DNA of 6,934 nt from Dehalococcoidia bacterium UBA1152 (GTDB lineage Bacteria; Chloroflexota; Dehalococcoidia; Lucifugimonadales; UBA2962). The notes beneath the pieces are model-generated. The model worked only from the letters and a program-made list of their open reading frames with translations. It ran no database searches and was not told the origin of the DNA. The stretch spans positions 448 through 7,381 of the forward strand of contig DBZU01000062.1 in assembly GCA_002311285.1 (NCBI GenBank). The letters run 5' to 3'. Position 1 is the stretch's first letter. The number at the start of each line of letters is the position of its first letter. The position numbers and the translations under genes were made by a program. Shown piece after piece: positions 1 through 6,450 of this stretch.

Positions 1-743
1 CCTGCTTGAAGGTCAGAGACTCGCTCCCATCTTAATTCGGCGCACTGCCCACCATCGAATACTTGGCATTCTTCAATCGATGCCTGATAACTAGGGTCTG
101 GCAACGAAACACTTAGGAGCGTTCCTCGCGTGACTCCATCTGGCAAAGGAGGCGGGATGAGATTGCATTGCGGGCCTGTGGCGAAACCGCTATTGTCTTT
201 ATCGTGCCCAAAGCAGGTGTAAGTATACCCCGAGGAATCGTAGGAATCTGCCTCGTCCTCTTCGTCACAATTTCCTTGGTCGTCACACCTACAACGAGGT
301 GTTTCTTCATCGTCGAGTGAGACTGATGAAGAAACACCTCCTTGGTCGTCACACCTATCTTGGCCACCATCATCACGAGACTGATCAGTGCCAATTCCAC
401 GAAGCTTACAATGTTGGATATTCGCAAATTCTTCGGCCGTTGGAGAACGTCCACGGTAAACAATGTCATCCGTTACAGGTCGTCCCAAAACCTCCACTAT
501 ACAATTAACATCGTAGGAACTGTCATTTACTTCTCCCTGCTCTCCAGCGTTATTAACAGTGTCCCCGTTGTCTGCAGCACGAGAGGCAGATCCCGAGGTT
601 GGTACAGGAGTCGGCGTATACTGAGAAGACTCACCAACACAACTCCACGCTGCAAAAACAAGCCCTAGTAAAACTCCTCCAATTACAGTGGCTTGCCAAT
701 TACTGCCGAGAATATTTGAGCAGGTTAACTTTAGATGCTTCAT
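1..743 (-). CDS. Partial gene for a probable secreted/lipid-anchored acidic, Cys-rich protein of unknown function
   Basis: The frame is open from an ATG at 743-741 to the left edge: 247 codons and no stop, so the C-terminus is missing. The start is well supported, with AGGAG six bases upstream. Residues 16-34 form a hydrophobic stretch after a Lys-containing N-terminus, ending in FAAWSC (Cys35). This resembles a lipoprotein signal, but Trp before the Ser is atypical for a lipobox, so lipidation is tentative and simple secretion or anchoring is possible. A Thr/Pro linker (YTPTPVPTSG, 42-51) follows. The rest is acidic and rich in Cys (81, 112, 131, 151, 153, 159, 177, 193, 226, 234), suggesting disulfides in an extracytoplasmic domain. 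Residues 81-112 read C-x4-LGRP...AEEFANIQHC. RCDDQG occurs twice (130-135 and 152-157). HDKDNSGF (180-187) looks like half of a calcium-binding DxDxSG loop, but this is weak. Its first 420 bases are about 51% G+C by hand count, above the operon. I do not recognise the family. It may be transcribed separately from, or by read-through of, the leu operon. Confidence 0.8.
   Translation of the reverse strand, partial: MKHLKLTCSNILGSNWQATVIGGVLLGLVFAAWSCVGESSQYTPTPVPTSGSASRAADNGDTVNNAGEQGEVNDSSYDVNCIVEVLGRPVTDDIVYRGRSPTAEEFANIQHCKLRGIGTDQSRDDGGQDRCDDQGGVSSSVSLDDEETPRCRCDDQGNCDEEDEADSYDSSGYTYTCFGHDKDNSGFATGPQCNLIPPPLPDGVTRGTLLSVSLPDPSYQASIEECQVFDGGQCAELRWERVSDLQA
273..357. repeat. 19-base direct repeat pair flanking an inverted repeat, inside the secreted-protein gene
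   Basis: The sequence TCCTTGGTCGTCACACCTA (plus strand) occurs exactly at 273-291 and 339-357, 66 bases apart. In the gene it encodes the repeated RCDDQG. The period is exactly 22 codons, so loss or gain of one unit by slippage or recombination would keep the reading frame. The sequence outside the 19 bases does not match between the copies, so this is not an ordinary tandem duplication. Confidence 0.9.
296..340. repeat. 16-base perfect inverted repeat (hairpin) inside the secreted-protein gene
   Basis: The arms at 296-311 (GAGGTGTTTCTTCATC, plus strand) and 325-340 are exact reverse complements, separated by 13 bases (312-324). The right arm overlaps the first two bases of the second direct-repeat copy. 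The arms fall in coding sequence for the low-complexity Ser/Asp/Glu stretch at residues about 135-149. No T-run adjoins it, so it does not look like a terminator. Confidence 0.9.
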
Positions 744-749
744 ATTTAT

Positions 750-754
750 CTCCT
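750..754 (-). promoter_or_regulatory. Ribosome binding site of the left-end secreted-protein gene
   Basis: AGGAG on the minus strand lies six bases before the ATG at 743. It is the best-placed Shine-Dalgarno site in the window. It fixes the start of a gene whose 3' end lies outside the window, and supports the gene being translated rather than a chance open frame. Confidence 0.75.
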
Positions 755-769
755 AGGGACTAATAGGGT

Positions 770-812
770 GGGTATTACTAAGCCTGGTTGAGGACTTAGT
801 TTATTAATACCC
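770..812 (-). other. Bulged hairpin between leuC and the secreted-protein gene
   Basis: The 114-base gap between the leuC stop and the next gene holds an imperfect inverted repeat. GGGTATTA (770-777) pairs with TAATACCC (805-812), CTAAG (778-782) with CTTAG (795-799), and CCT (783-785) with AGG (791-793). That makes 16 pairs with a 5-base bulge (800-804), a 1-base bulge (794) and a 5-base loop (786-790). No T-run follows on either strand, so it is not a canonical intrinsic terminator. It sits in the 5' leader of the next gene and just past leuC. It could be an mRNA processing or stability element, a weak terminator, or a protein site. Confidence 0.5.
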
Positions 813-857
813 CAAATAACATCCCAGTCATTCACGCCTTAAAGTCTGGTGTATTTC

Positions 858-2267
858 TTACCAAGTTCTAATATCTACAAAGTGTCCGTCAATGGCAGCA
901 GCCGCTGCCATTTGTGGACTCACCAGATGAGTGCGGCCTCCTTTACCTTGTCTACCTTCAAAGTTTCTATTAGATGTCGATGCGCATCTCTCATTGGGTT
1001 GTAGTATGTCAGGATTCATGCCTAAGCACATAGAACATCCCGCTATTCTCCAATCAAACCCTGCATCAATCAAAATCTTGTCTATGCCTTCTTCTTCCGC
1101 TTGTTTTTTTACGGCTGCCGATCCTGGAACTACCATTGCATAAACTTCATTGCTTACTTTTTTTCCTTCCACTATATGCGCTGCAGCCCTTAAATCCTCT
1201 ATCCGTGAATTGGTACAGGATCCTATAAAAACTCTATCGATTTTGACAGCTGTAATAGGAACATCAGGCGTCAAATCCATATATTGTAAGGCTCGTTGCC
1301 AGGAGTCCTTGTCTAACTGGGTTAAAGCATCGTTTGGGTTAGGTACTTTACCAGTAATAGGTACTACCATACCCGGGTTAGTTCCCCATGTAACAAAAGG
1401 CTCAAGCTCCTTGGCGTCTATGACTATCCTAGAATCATACTCACTTCCTGGGTCCGACTTTAATCCACTCCACTCTTTGATCGCCATTTCAAATTCGCTA
1501 TCGTGAGGCGCATAAGCCCTACCCCTTAAGTAATCAAAGGTTATCGGGTCGGGCGCAACCATACCTGCCCTGGCTCCAGCTTCTATAGACATATTACACA
1601 CCGTCATGCGGCCTTCCATCGATAAATCGGTAATAGCCTGTCCAGTGTACTCGATCACGTGTCCTGAAGCCCCTGACACACCTATCCGTCCAATTATGCC
1701 TAAGATTATATCTTTAGCCGATACTCCGCTCGGAGCCGGACCATCGAGATTGATTTCCATAGTCAATGGCTTTTTCTGCCTAATCGTTTGTGTAGCCAAT
1801 ACGTGTTCTACTTCAGATGTACCAATACCTAAGGCAAATGCTCCGAATGCACCATGCGTCGAGGTGTGACTATCGCCACAGACAATGATCGTTCCGGGTT
1901 GTGTGCGACCCTGTTCAGGCGCGATAATATGTACTATACCTTGTAAAGGGCTAAACCTATCGTAAAGCTCTATTCCAAATTCATCGCAATTCTGAGCGAG
2001 GACATCTAACTGTTCTTTTGCTATCGGATCTTCTACGGGTAAAGATAAATCCCATGTTGGCGTGTTATGATCCATTGTCGCCATGGTCAGATCTTGTCTT
2101 CTTACTTTTCGCCCAGCCAGCCTAAGGCCTTCAAAAGCTTGAGGCGAAGTAACCTCATGCACCAGATGTAGATCAACATACAGTATTGTTGGTTCTCCTA
2201 CTGCCTCCTTAACAACATGTGGCTCCCAGATTTTTTCAAATAACGTTTTTGGGCTATTATCTTTCAT
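858..2267 (-). CDS. leuC: 3-isopropylmalate dehydratase (isopropylmalate isomerase), large subunit
   Basis: This 469-residue protein has the length of the long bacterial LeuC form (about 465-475). It is the iron-sulfur subunit that interconverts 2- and 3-isopropylmalate via isopropylmaleate in leucine synthesis in the cytoplasm; activity needs the small subunit LeuD. Aconitase-family signatures are all present: HLVHEVTSPQAFEGLR near 34-49, ATMDHN at 63-68, CGDSHTSTHGAFGA at 130-143, FIGSCTNSRIEDLR at 347-360, AGCSMCLGMNPD at 409-420, and SNRNFEGRQG at 432-441. The 4Fe-4S ligands are Cys351, Cys411 and Cys414. The ATG start follows AAGGA at 2284-2280 with a long 12-base spacer, and the N-terminus matches the family. 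It lies 58 bases after the threonine dehydrogenase gene and is the last leu gene visible. leuD does not follow, which is unusual because leuC and leuD are commonly adjacent. The frame is intact and no key residue is missing. Confidence 0.97.
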   Translation of the reverse strand: MKDNSPKTLFEKIWEPHVVKEAVGEPTILYVDLHLVHEVTSPQAFEGLRLAGRKVRRQDLTMATMDHNTPTWDLSLPVEDPIAKEQLDVLAQNCDEFGIELYDRFSPLQGIVHIIAPEQGRTQPGTIIVCGDSHTSTHGAFGAFALGIGTSEVEHVLATQTIRQKKPLTMEINLDGPAPSGVSAKDIILGIIGRIGVSGASGHVIEYTGQAITDLSMEGRMTVCNMSIEAGARAGMVAPDPITFDYLRGRAYAPHDSEFEMAIKEWSGLKSDPGSEYDSRIVIDAKELEPFVTWGTNPGMVVPITGKVPNPNDALTQLDKDSWQRALQYMDLTPDVPITAVKIDRVFIGSCTNSRIEDLRAAAHIVEGKKVSNEVYAMVVPGSAAVKKQAEEEGIDKILIDAGFDWRIAGCSMCLGMNPDILQPNERCASTSNRNFEGRQGKGGRTHLVSPQMAAAAAIDGHFVDIRTW

Positions 2268-2304
2268 TATGTGTAATTTTCCTTACGGTAATTTGAAATG
2301 ACAT

Positions 2305-2330
2305 ACTAATTGGTTGTTGTCCAAATTAGT
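2305..2330 (-). other. Stem-loop spanning the stop codon of the threonine dehydrogenase gene
   Basis: ACTAATT...GG (minus strand, from 2330) pairs with CCAATTAGT across a 7-base A/C-rich loop (2314-2320). This gives nine pairs with one bulged base at 2323. It includes the TAA stop at 2328-2326 and ends about 37 bases before leuC. No T-run follows, so it is unlikely to stop transcription. It might protect or process the mRNA between the two genes. It is short and A/T-rich, so chance is a real alternative. Confidence 0.3.
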
Positions 2331-3288
2331 GTGCGCTAACTTCCAGCTTCGTTTTAAGATTGTCAATCATGTCATCCACTATCTCGTCTAATCCATACTT
2401 ATAATTCCAGCCCCACTCTTCTTTTGCAACATCATCAATAAGTTCATCAGGCCAAGAGTCTGCGATTGACTGCCTAAGCGGGTCTATTTCATATTCAATT
2501 CTGAACCCAGGTATTCGTTTTTTTATAGCATCTGCAAGCTCAGCAGGTGTAAAACTAATTGCAGCAACATTAAAATCGGAACGATGTTTAAGTTTGCTTC
2601 CATCTGCTTCAGCTATCTGTATCAATGAGTCTACTGCATCTGGCATATACATCATTGGTAATTTTGTATCACTTTGCAGATAGCAAGTATATTTGCCCGT
2701 CGTTAAAGCTCCATAGAATATCGCTACTGCATAATCAGTTGTTCCTGCTGTAGGTTCTACTTTCCAGCTAAGGATTCCAGGCAGACGCACTCCTCTAACA
2801 TCTAATCCAGTTGTGGGATAGTAATAATTACCCAACAATTCTCCAAATACCTTAGATATACCATAAATTGTATTGGGGTGTTGCAATGTGTCATTCGGAG
2901 CAATTGCAGGAGTGTCTGGTCCGAAGGCACCTATTGAACTAGGAACGATAACCTTTTCCACGCCCTCGTTCACTGAAGTTTCAAGAATATTGTAAACGGC
3001 TTCAAAGTTTACCTTAAAAGACAGATTCCTGTCTTGCTCAGCTACCGCGGATAATAACGAGGCTAGATGAAATATAGTGTCTGGCTTTATTGATCCGATA
3101 ACTTCTTTTAACCGATTTTCATCAGCTACATCCAAATTAACAGACGGACCACTTCCCTTAACCTCTTTAGTAAGATTTCTTTTATGCACTCCTGAGATTA
3201 CATTCTCTAGTCCATATTTTTTTCTTAACGCCGGTATAAGTTCCGAGCCAATCTGGCCAGACGCTCCAGTAACTAATATCTTCTTCAA
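2326..3288 (-). CDS. NAD-dependent L-threonine 3-dehydrogenase, SDR (epimerase-like) type
   Basis: This 320-residue protein is an extended short-chain dehydrogenase. The Rossmann motif TGASGQIG is at 7-14, HLASLLSA at 74-81, PSSIGAFGP at 116-124, and the catalytic Tyr142-x3-Lys146 sits in YGISKVFGELLGNYYY, with Ser117/Ser118 nearby. The later blocks YAVAIFY (186-192), LPMMYMPDA (210-218), ISFTPAELADAI (244-255) and IADSWP (275-280) are those I associate with SDR-type threonine dehydrogenases (TDH), not sugar epimerases. TDH oxidises L-threonine to 2-amino-3-oxobutyrate, which a ligase (KBL) splits to glycine and acetyl-CoA; no kbl is in the window. The start is TTG at 3288-3286 with AAGG eight bases upstream. 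An in-frame TAA directly precedes it, and the Rossmann strand begins at once, so no other start works. It lies 38 bases after leuA and 58 before leuC, inside the leucine operon. A different NAD-dependent sugar epimerase is the main alternative, but less likely. Confidence 0.85.
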   Translation of the reverse strand: MKKILVTGASGQIGSELIPALRKKYGLENVISGVHKRNLTKEVKGSGPSVNLDVADENRLKEVIGSIKPDTIFHLASLLSAVAEQDRNLSFKVNFEAVYNILETSVNEGVEKVIVPSSIGAFGPDTPAIAPNDTLQHPNTIYGISKVFGELLGNYYYPTTGLDVRGVRLPGILSWKVEPTAGTTDYAVAIFYGALTTGKYTCYLQSDTKLPMMYMPDAVDSLIQIAEADGSKLKHRSDFNVAAISFTPAELADAIKKRIPGFRIEYEIDPLRQSIADSWPDELIDDVAKEEWGWNYKYGLDEIVDDMIDNLKTKLEVSAH

Positions 3289-3296
3289 TTAACTAA

Positions 3297-3300
3297 CCTT
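3297..3300 (-). promoter_or_regulatory. Ribosome binding site supporting the TTG start of the threonine dehydrogenase
   Basis: AAGG on the minus strand lies eight bases upstream of the TTG codon at 3288. It is short, but correctly spaced. Together with the in-frame TAA just before the TTG, it decides the start in favour of this non-ATG codon. Confidence 0.45.
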
Positions 3301-3326
3301 GGCAACTACTATATACTCCATTGTAT

Positions 3327-4886
3327 CTAAGCAGTAGTTTCAGAAATCGCCGTACCAGTGATTTCCAACATTCTGTTTAACGCATGCATGTAAGCTTTGG
3401 CGCTGGCAACAATAATATCAGTGTCGGAGCCTCGGCCTATATAGGTCTCTCCGTCTTGTTCAATTCTAATTGTCACACTTCCCTGGGCATCTATACCTTC
3501 GGTAATTGCATTAACACGATACTCTGTAAGATTATTGGGAACTTTTACTATCCGATTGATAGCTTGATAAACGGCATCGACTGGGCCGGTGCCCGTTGCC
3601 GCGTCTGTAATTTTCGTGCCGTCTTGAGTAGTCAATGAAACAGTAGCTGTAGGTACATCGTGATTTCCAGAACTAACCTGCACATGTTCCAAAATATAAC
3701 TTTGGGCTTCTGAATCCATTCGTCTTTGGCCGGCCATTAACGACTCCAAGTCCATATCAGTAACTTCACGCTTTCGATCTGCCAAATCTTTGAATTGTTC
3801 AAAAACTCCATCCAGTTCCTCTTTGGTCAATCGATATCCAAGGTCTTCCAATCGAGATCTTAAGCCTGCACGGCCACTAAGTTTTCCTAAAACTAGCTCA
3901 TTTGAAGGCCAACCAACTAACTGAGGATCCATTATTTCAAATGTCGTTCTCTCTTTTAATACTCCATCTTGGTGTATTCCTGAAGCGTGGCGGAAGGCGT
4001 TGGCTCCAACGATTGCTTTGTTTGCTTGTACAGGAAATCCAGTAATATCTGACACCATACGAGAAGTTCTGTAAATTTGTTCAGTCTTAATATTGGTAGA
4101 AACACCAAGTAAATCTTTACGCGTTTCGATAGCCATTATAACTTCTTCCAACGACGCATTGCCTGCTCGCTCTCCTAAACCATTAATGCAACCTTCTACC
4201 TGCCGTGCTCCAGCCTGGATTGCCGCCATGCTGTTCGCTACAGCAAGTCCTAAATCATTATGACAATGTACAGAAATAACAGCTTTATCTATATTAGATA
4301 CAGAGTTAATAATGTCTTTAATCCTATCCCCAAATTCTGATGGAATAGCATATCCCACAGTATCTGGTATGTTGACTGTCGTGGCTCCTGCTCTAATTGC
4401 AGCTTCTAGTAATTTATATAGATAATCCGGATCTGTGCGTGAAGCATCCATTGGTGAAAACTCAACTTCGTCACAATAATTTTTCGCTCGTTCCACAGAG
4501 GCAACAGCCAGGTCCAAAACTTCTTCAGGATTTTTCCTTAACTGGTGCATTATTTGGATGTCAGAACTAGAAATAAATGTATGGATCCTTGGATTTTCTG
4601 CGTCTTTTATCGCATTCCATGCGGCGTCAATATCATCAAAATTGCATCTTGCTAGAGATGCAATTACAGGGCCTCTCACTTGATGTGCAATAGCTTTAAC
4701 TGCTTCAAAGTCACCAGGTGAGCTTGCAGCAAAGCCTGCCTCAATAATGTCTACACCCAACAATTCTAATTGCTGTGCGATCTGCAATTTCTCCGCTTTG
4801 GTTAATCCAGCTCCAGCAGACTGCTCGCCATCTCTAAGTGTAGTGTCAAATATTTTTACAACTTCAGTATTCTTTGTTGATGCCAT
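3327..4886 (-). CDS. leuA: 2-isopropylmalate synthase
   Basis: This 519-residue protein has the full length of bacterial LeuA (about 500-525). It condenses acetyl-CoA with 2-oxoisovalerate to 2-isopropylmalate, the first committed step of leucine synthesis, in the cytoplasm. The N-terminal TIM barrel carries FDTTLRDGEQSAGAG (13-27; metal-binding Asp14, catalytic Arg18), IEAGFAASSPGDFEAV (48-63), VEFSPMDASRTD (141-152), and the metal ligands His207 and His209 in SVHCHNDLGLA. GCINGLGERAGN (232-243) and HASGIHQDG (300-308) follow. A C-terminal LeuA dimer/regulatory domain (about 390-510) contains GTGPVDAVYQAI and IIVASAKAYMHALNRM; in this family it mediates leucine feedback inhibition. Citramalate and homocitrate synthases are relatives, but the gene neighbours and the full regulatory domain favour isopropylmalate synthase. 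The ATG is preceded by GGAG (4898-4895) at eight bases. It lies 38 bases after ilvC. Confidence 0.96.
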   Translation of the reverse strand: MASTKNTEVVKIFDTTLRDGEQSAGAGLTKAEKLQIAQQLELLGVDIIEAGFAASSPGDFEAVKAIAHQVRGPVIASLARCNFDDIDAAWNAIKDAENPRIHTFISSSDIQIMHQLRKNPEEVLDLAVASVERAKNYCDEVEFSPMDASRTDPDYLYKLLEAAIRAGATTVNIPDTVGYAIPSEFGDRIKDIINSVSNIDKAVISVHCHNDLGLAVANSMAAIQAGARQVEGCINGLGERAGNASLEEVIMAIETRKDLLGVSTNIKTEQIYRTSRMVSDITGFPVQANKAIVGANAFRHASGIHQDGVLKERTTFEIMDPQLVGWPSNELVLGKLSGRAGLRSRLEDLGYRLTKEELDGVFEQFKDLADRKREVTDMDLESLMAGQRRMDSEAQSYILEHVQVSSGNHDVPTATVSLTTQDGTKITDAATGTGPVDAVYQAINRIVKVPNNLTEYRVNAITEGIDAQGSVTIRIEQDGETYIGRGSDTDIIVASAKAYMHALNRMLEITGTAISETTA

Positions 4887-4894
4887 ATTTACGT

Positions 4895-4898
4895 CTCC
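4895..4898 (-). promoter_or_regulatory. Ribosome binding site of leuA
   Basis: GGAG on the minus strand lies eight bases before the leuA ATG at 4886, within the 38-base ilvC-leuA gap. It gives leuA its own independent initiation signal. The rest of the gap is A/T-rich and shows no hairpin. Confidence 0.6.
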
Positions 4899-4924
4899 AC
4901 AATTAATATCGATTTACAAAAAAC

Positions 4925-5926
4925 TTAGTCAGAGTCGTCCAAAAATGACATCATTTTCCTAAGCTCTTTACCTACTTTTTCTATGGGATGATCGGCATTT
5001 TCTTTACGCAACCTATTGAAAGTAGGCCTACCTTCATCATTTTCAGCTATCCACTCCCTTGCAAAAGTTCCGTCTTTTATTTCAGACAAAACCTGTCGCA
5101 TATTTGATTTAACATTTTCATCAATTACCCTTGGCCCTCTAGTGTAGTCACCGAATTCAGCAGTATCGCTTACTGAATACCGCATATATTCCATGCCGCC
5201 TTTGTAAAACAGGTCTACTATCAATTTAAGTTCGTGCATAACCTCAAAGTATGCTGATTCTGGGGCATATCCTCCTTCTTCGGTTAAAACTTCAAACGCC
5301 GCTTTTATCAACGCTGATACTCCTCCACAAAGAACAGCCTGTTCTCCAAATAAATCTGTCTCGGTTTCTTCTTCGAACGTTGTTTCCAGTACGCCTGCGC
5401 GGCTACAGCCAATACCTTTTGCATACGCAAGTCCTAACTCATGTGCTCTGCCTGACGCATCTTGATGAATAGCCAATAAGCCAGGAACGCCGGACCCTTT
5501 AGTAAAAACCTCTCGCATCCGATGCCCTGGTGCTTTTGGTGCCACCATAGATACATCCACCGTGGCAGGAGGGACAATAGTTTTATAATGAATATTAAAT
5601 CCATGTGCAAACATCAAGGTTTTGCCTGGCAACAAGTGAGGTTCAATAGAGTCTTTATATACTTCCGGTTGGCTTGTATCCGGGCATAAAATCATAATGA
5701 AATCAGATTTTTTTGCCACATCGGCTACCGACGCGACTTGTAGCCCATCTTCTCCCACTTTCGTCCTGCTTTTACTATCAGCATGTAGGCCAACAATAAC
5801 TTCTAGGCCCGAGTCGTGAAGGTTTAATGCGTGAGCATGGCCTTGACTTCCATATCCAACTATTCCTATAGTCTTGCCTTCGAAAAGTGACATATCTGCG
5901 TCACCATCATAATACATTTTTGCCAT
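4925..5926 (-). CDS. ilvC: Ketol-acid reductoisomerase, class I (short form)
   Basis: This 333-residue protein matches class I KARI (about 330). It isomerises and reduces 2-acetolactate or 2-aceto-2-hydroxybutyrate to the dihydroxy acids of the valine/leucine and isoleucine pathways, using Mg2+ and NAD(P)H in the cytoplasm. The N-terminal Rossmann domain has GYGSQGHAHALNL (24-36). The C-terminal knotted domain has the Mg2+/catalytic residues Asp191 and Glu195 (DLFGEQ), Glu228 and Glu232 (YFEVMHELK), plus His108, Lys131 (MVAPKAPGH) and Ser251 region (YSVSDTAEFGDY). The cofactor loop is HADSKSR (48-54): the two phosphate-contacting Ser positions are kept, but His replaces the usual Arg after Gly-Leu. 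NADPH use is likely but not certain. The ATG at 5926 is forced by an in-frame TAA nine bases upstream; AGGAG at 5945-5941 has a long 14-base spacer. It lies 20 bases after ilvN. Confidence 0.97.
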   Translation of the reverse strand: MAKMYYDGDADMSLFEGKTIGIVGYGSQGHAHALNLHDSGLEVIVGLHADSKSRTKVGEDGLQVASVADVAKKSDFIMILCPDTSQPEVYKDSIEPHLLPGKTLMFAHGFNIHYKTIVPPATVDVSMVAPKAPGHRMREVFTKGSGVPGLLAIHQDASGRAHELGLAYAKGIGCSRAGVLETTFEEETETDLFGEQAVLCGGVSALIKAAFEVLTEEGGYAPESAYFEVMHELKLIVDLFYKGGMEYMRYSVSDTAEFGDYTRGPRVIDENVKSNMRQVLSEIKDGTFAREWIAENDEGRPTFNRLRKENADHPIEKVGKELRKMMSFLDDSD

Positions 5927-5946
5927 TAGTCTTTATGATTCTCCTT

Positions 5947-6450
5947 TTATTTCTGCAATCCTCTATTCATTGCAATCGTCCCTGTCCTCATAACCTCTAA
6001 AATTCCAAATGGTTCCAAAAGTTTTTGAAGTGAATTTACTTTGTTTTCGTTACCAGTAACCTCAACTATTGTCACGTCATTCGCAACATCAACAATTTGT
6101 GCTCTGAAAATATCGACGATTTGCATAATCTCACTGCGTGTCTGTGAATTTGTTTTTACACGAATCAACGCCAGTTCTCTTTCAACAATGTTTTGGTCAG
6201 ATATGTCGGCAACTTTTATTACTTCTACTAATTTGTAGAGATGTTTTGTGACTTGTTCAACGGTTCTGTCGCTACCCTCTACTACAAAGGTCATCCTTGA
6301 CATATTTGGTAATTCACAGCGCCCAACAACAAGAGACGCTATATTAAATCCGCGGCGACGAAACATACCAGATATCCTAGCTAAAACTCCAGGCTTATCT
6401 TCCACTAAGGCCGTTACTATTCTGTGGGCAGGGTTAGTGCTTACATTCAT
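5947..6450 (-). CDS. ilvN: Acetolactate synthase small (regulatory) subunit
   Basis: This 167-residue protein is the normal length of a short IlvN/IlvH (about 160-175). It binds the catalytic subunit IlvB, raises its activity, and confers feedback inhibition by valine or related amino acids. The N-terminal ACT domain covers about 9-80: VEDKPGVLARISGMFRRRGFNI is the classic ACT entry (around 16-37), with the family's SLVVGR and MTFVVEG following. A second, C-terminal ACT-like domain covers about 90-165 (ALIRVKTNSQTRSEIMQIVDIFRAQIVDV, ending FGILEVMRTGTIAMNRG). Its ATG overlaps the ilvB stop as ATGA (6450-6447). No Shine-Dalgarno site stands close upstream; the bases just before are an A-run. 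Translation is therefore probably coupled to ilvB, which would keep the two subunits in balance. ilvC follows after 20 bases. Confidence 0.96.
   Translation of the reverse strand: MNVSTNPAHRIVTALVEDKPGVLARISGMFRRRGFNIASLVVGRCELPNMSRMTFVVEGSDRTVEQVTKHLYKLVEVIKVADISDQNIVERELALIRVKTNSQTRSEIMQIVDIFRAQIVDVANDVTIVEVTGNENKVNSLQKLLEPFGILEVMRTGTIAMNRGLQK

Noticed and set aside
273..357. Short CRISPR array or transposon ends
   Set aside because: There are only two repeat copies, both within a coding frame, with an inverted repeat between them and no spacers or transposase. The pattern fits an intragenic repeat better.
113..469. A 118-codon minus-strand open frame overlapping the left-end gene
   Set aside because: It lies in another frame of the longer open frame 1-743, which has a good ribosome binding site and a signal-like N-terminus. 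Its apparent internal peptide repeats are only the direct and inverted DNA repeats read out of frame.
342..668. Plus-strand open frame of 108 codons antisense to the left-end gene
   Set aside because: It has no recognisable domain and no ribosome binding site I could see. It is explained as the shadow of the minus-strand gene, as are the plus-strand frames opposite leuC, leuA, ilvC and ilvN.
770..812. Intrinsic transcription terminator of the leu operon
   Set aside because: The hairpin is not followed by a T-run on either strand, and the stem is mostly A/T with bulges, so the canonical terminator call is not supported.
2326..3288. UDP-glucose 4-epimerase-like enzyme
   Set aside because: The Rossmann and YxxxK motifs alone would allow it. 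The blocks LPMMYMPDA, ISFTPAEL and IADSWP, and the length near 320, match SDR-type threonine dehydrogenases better.
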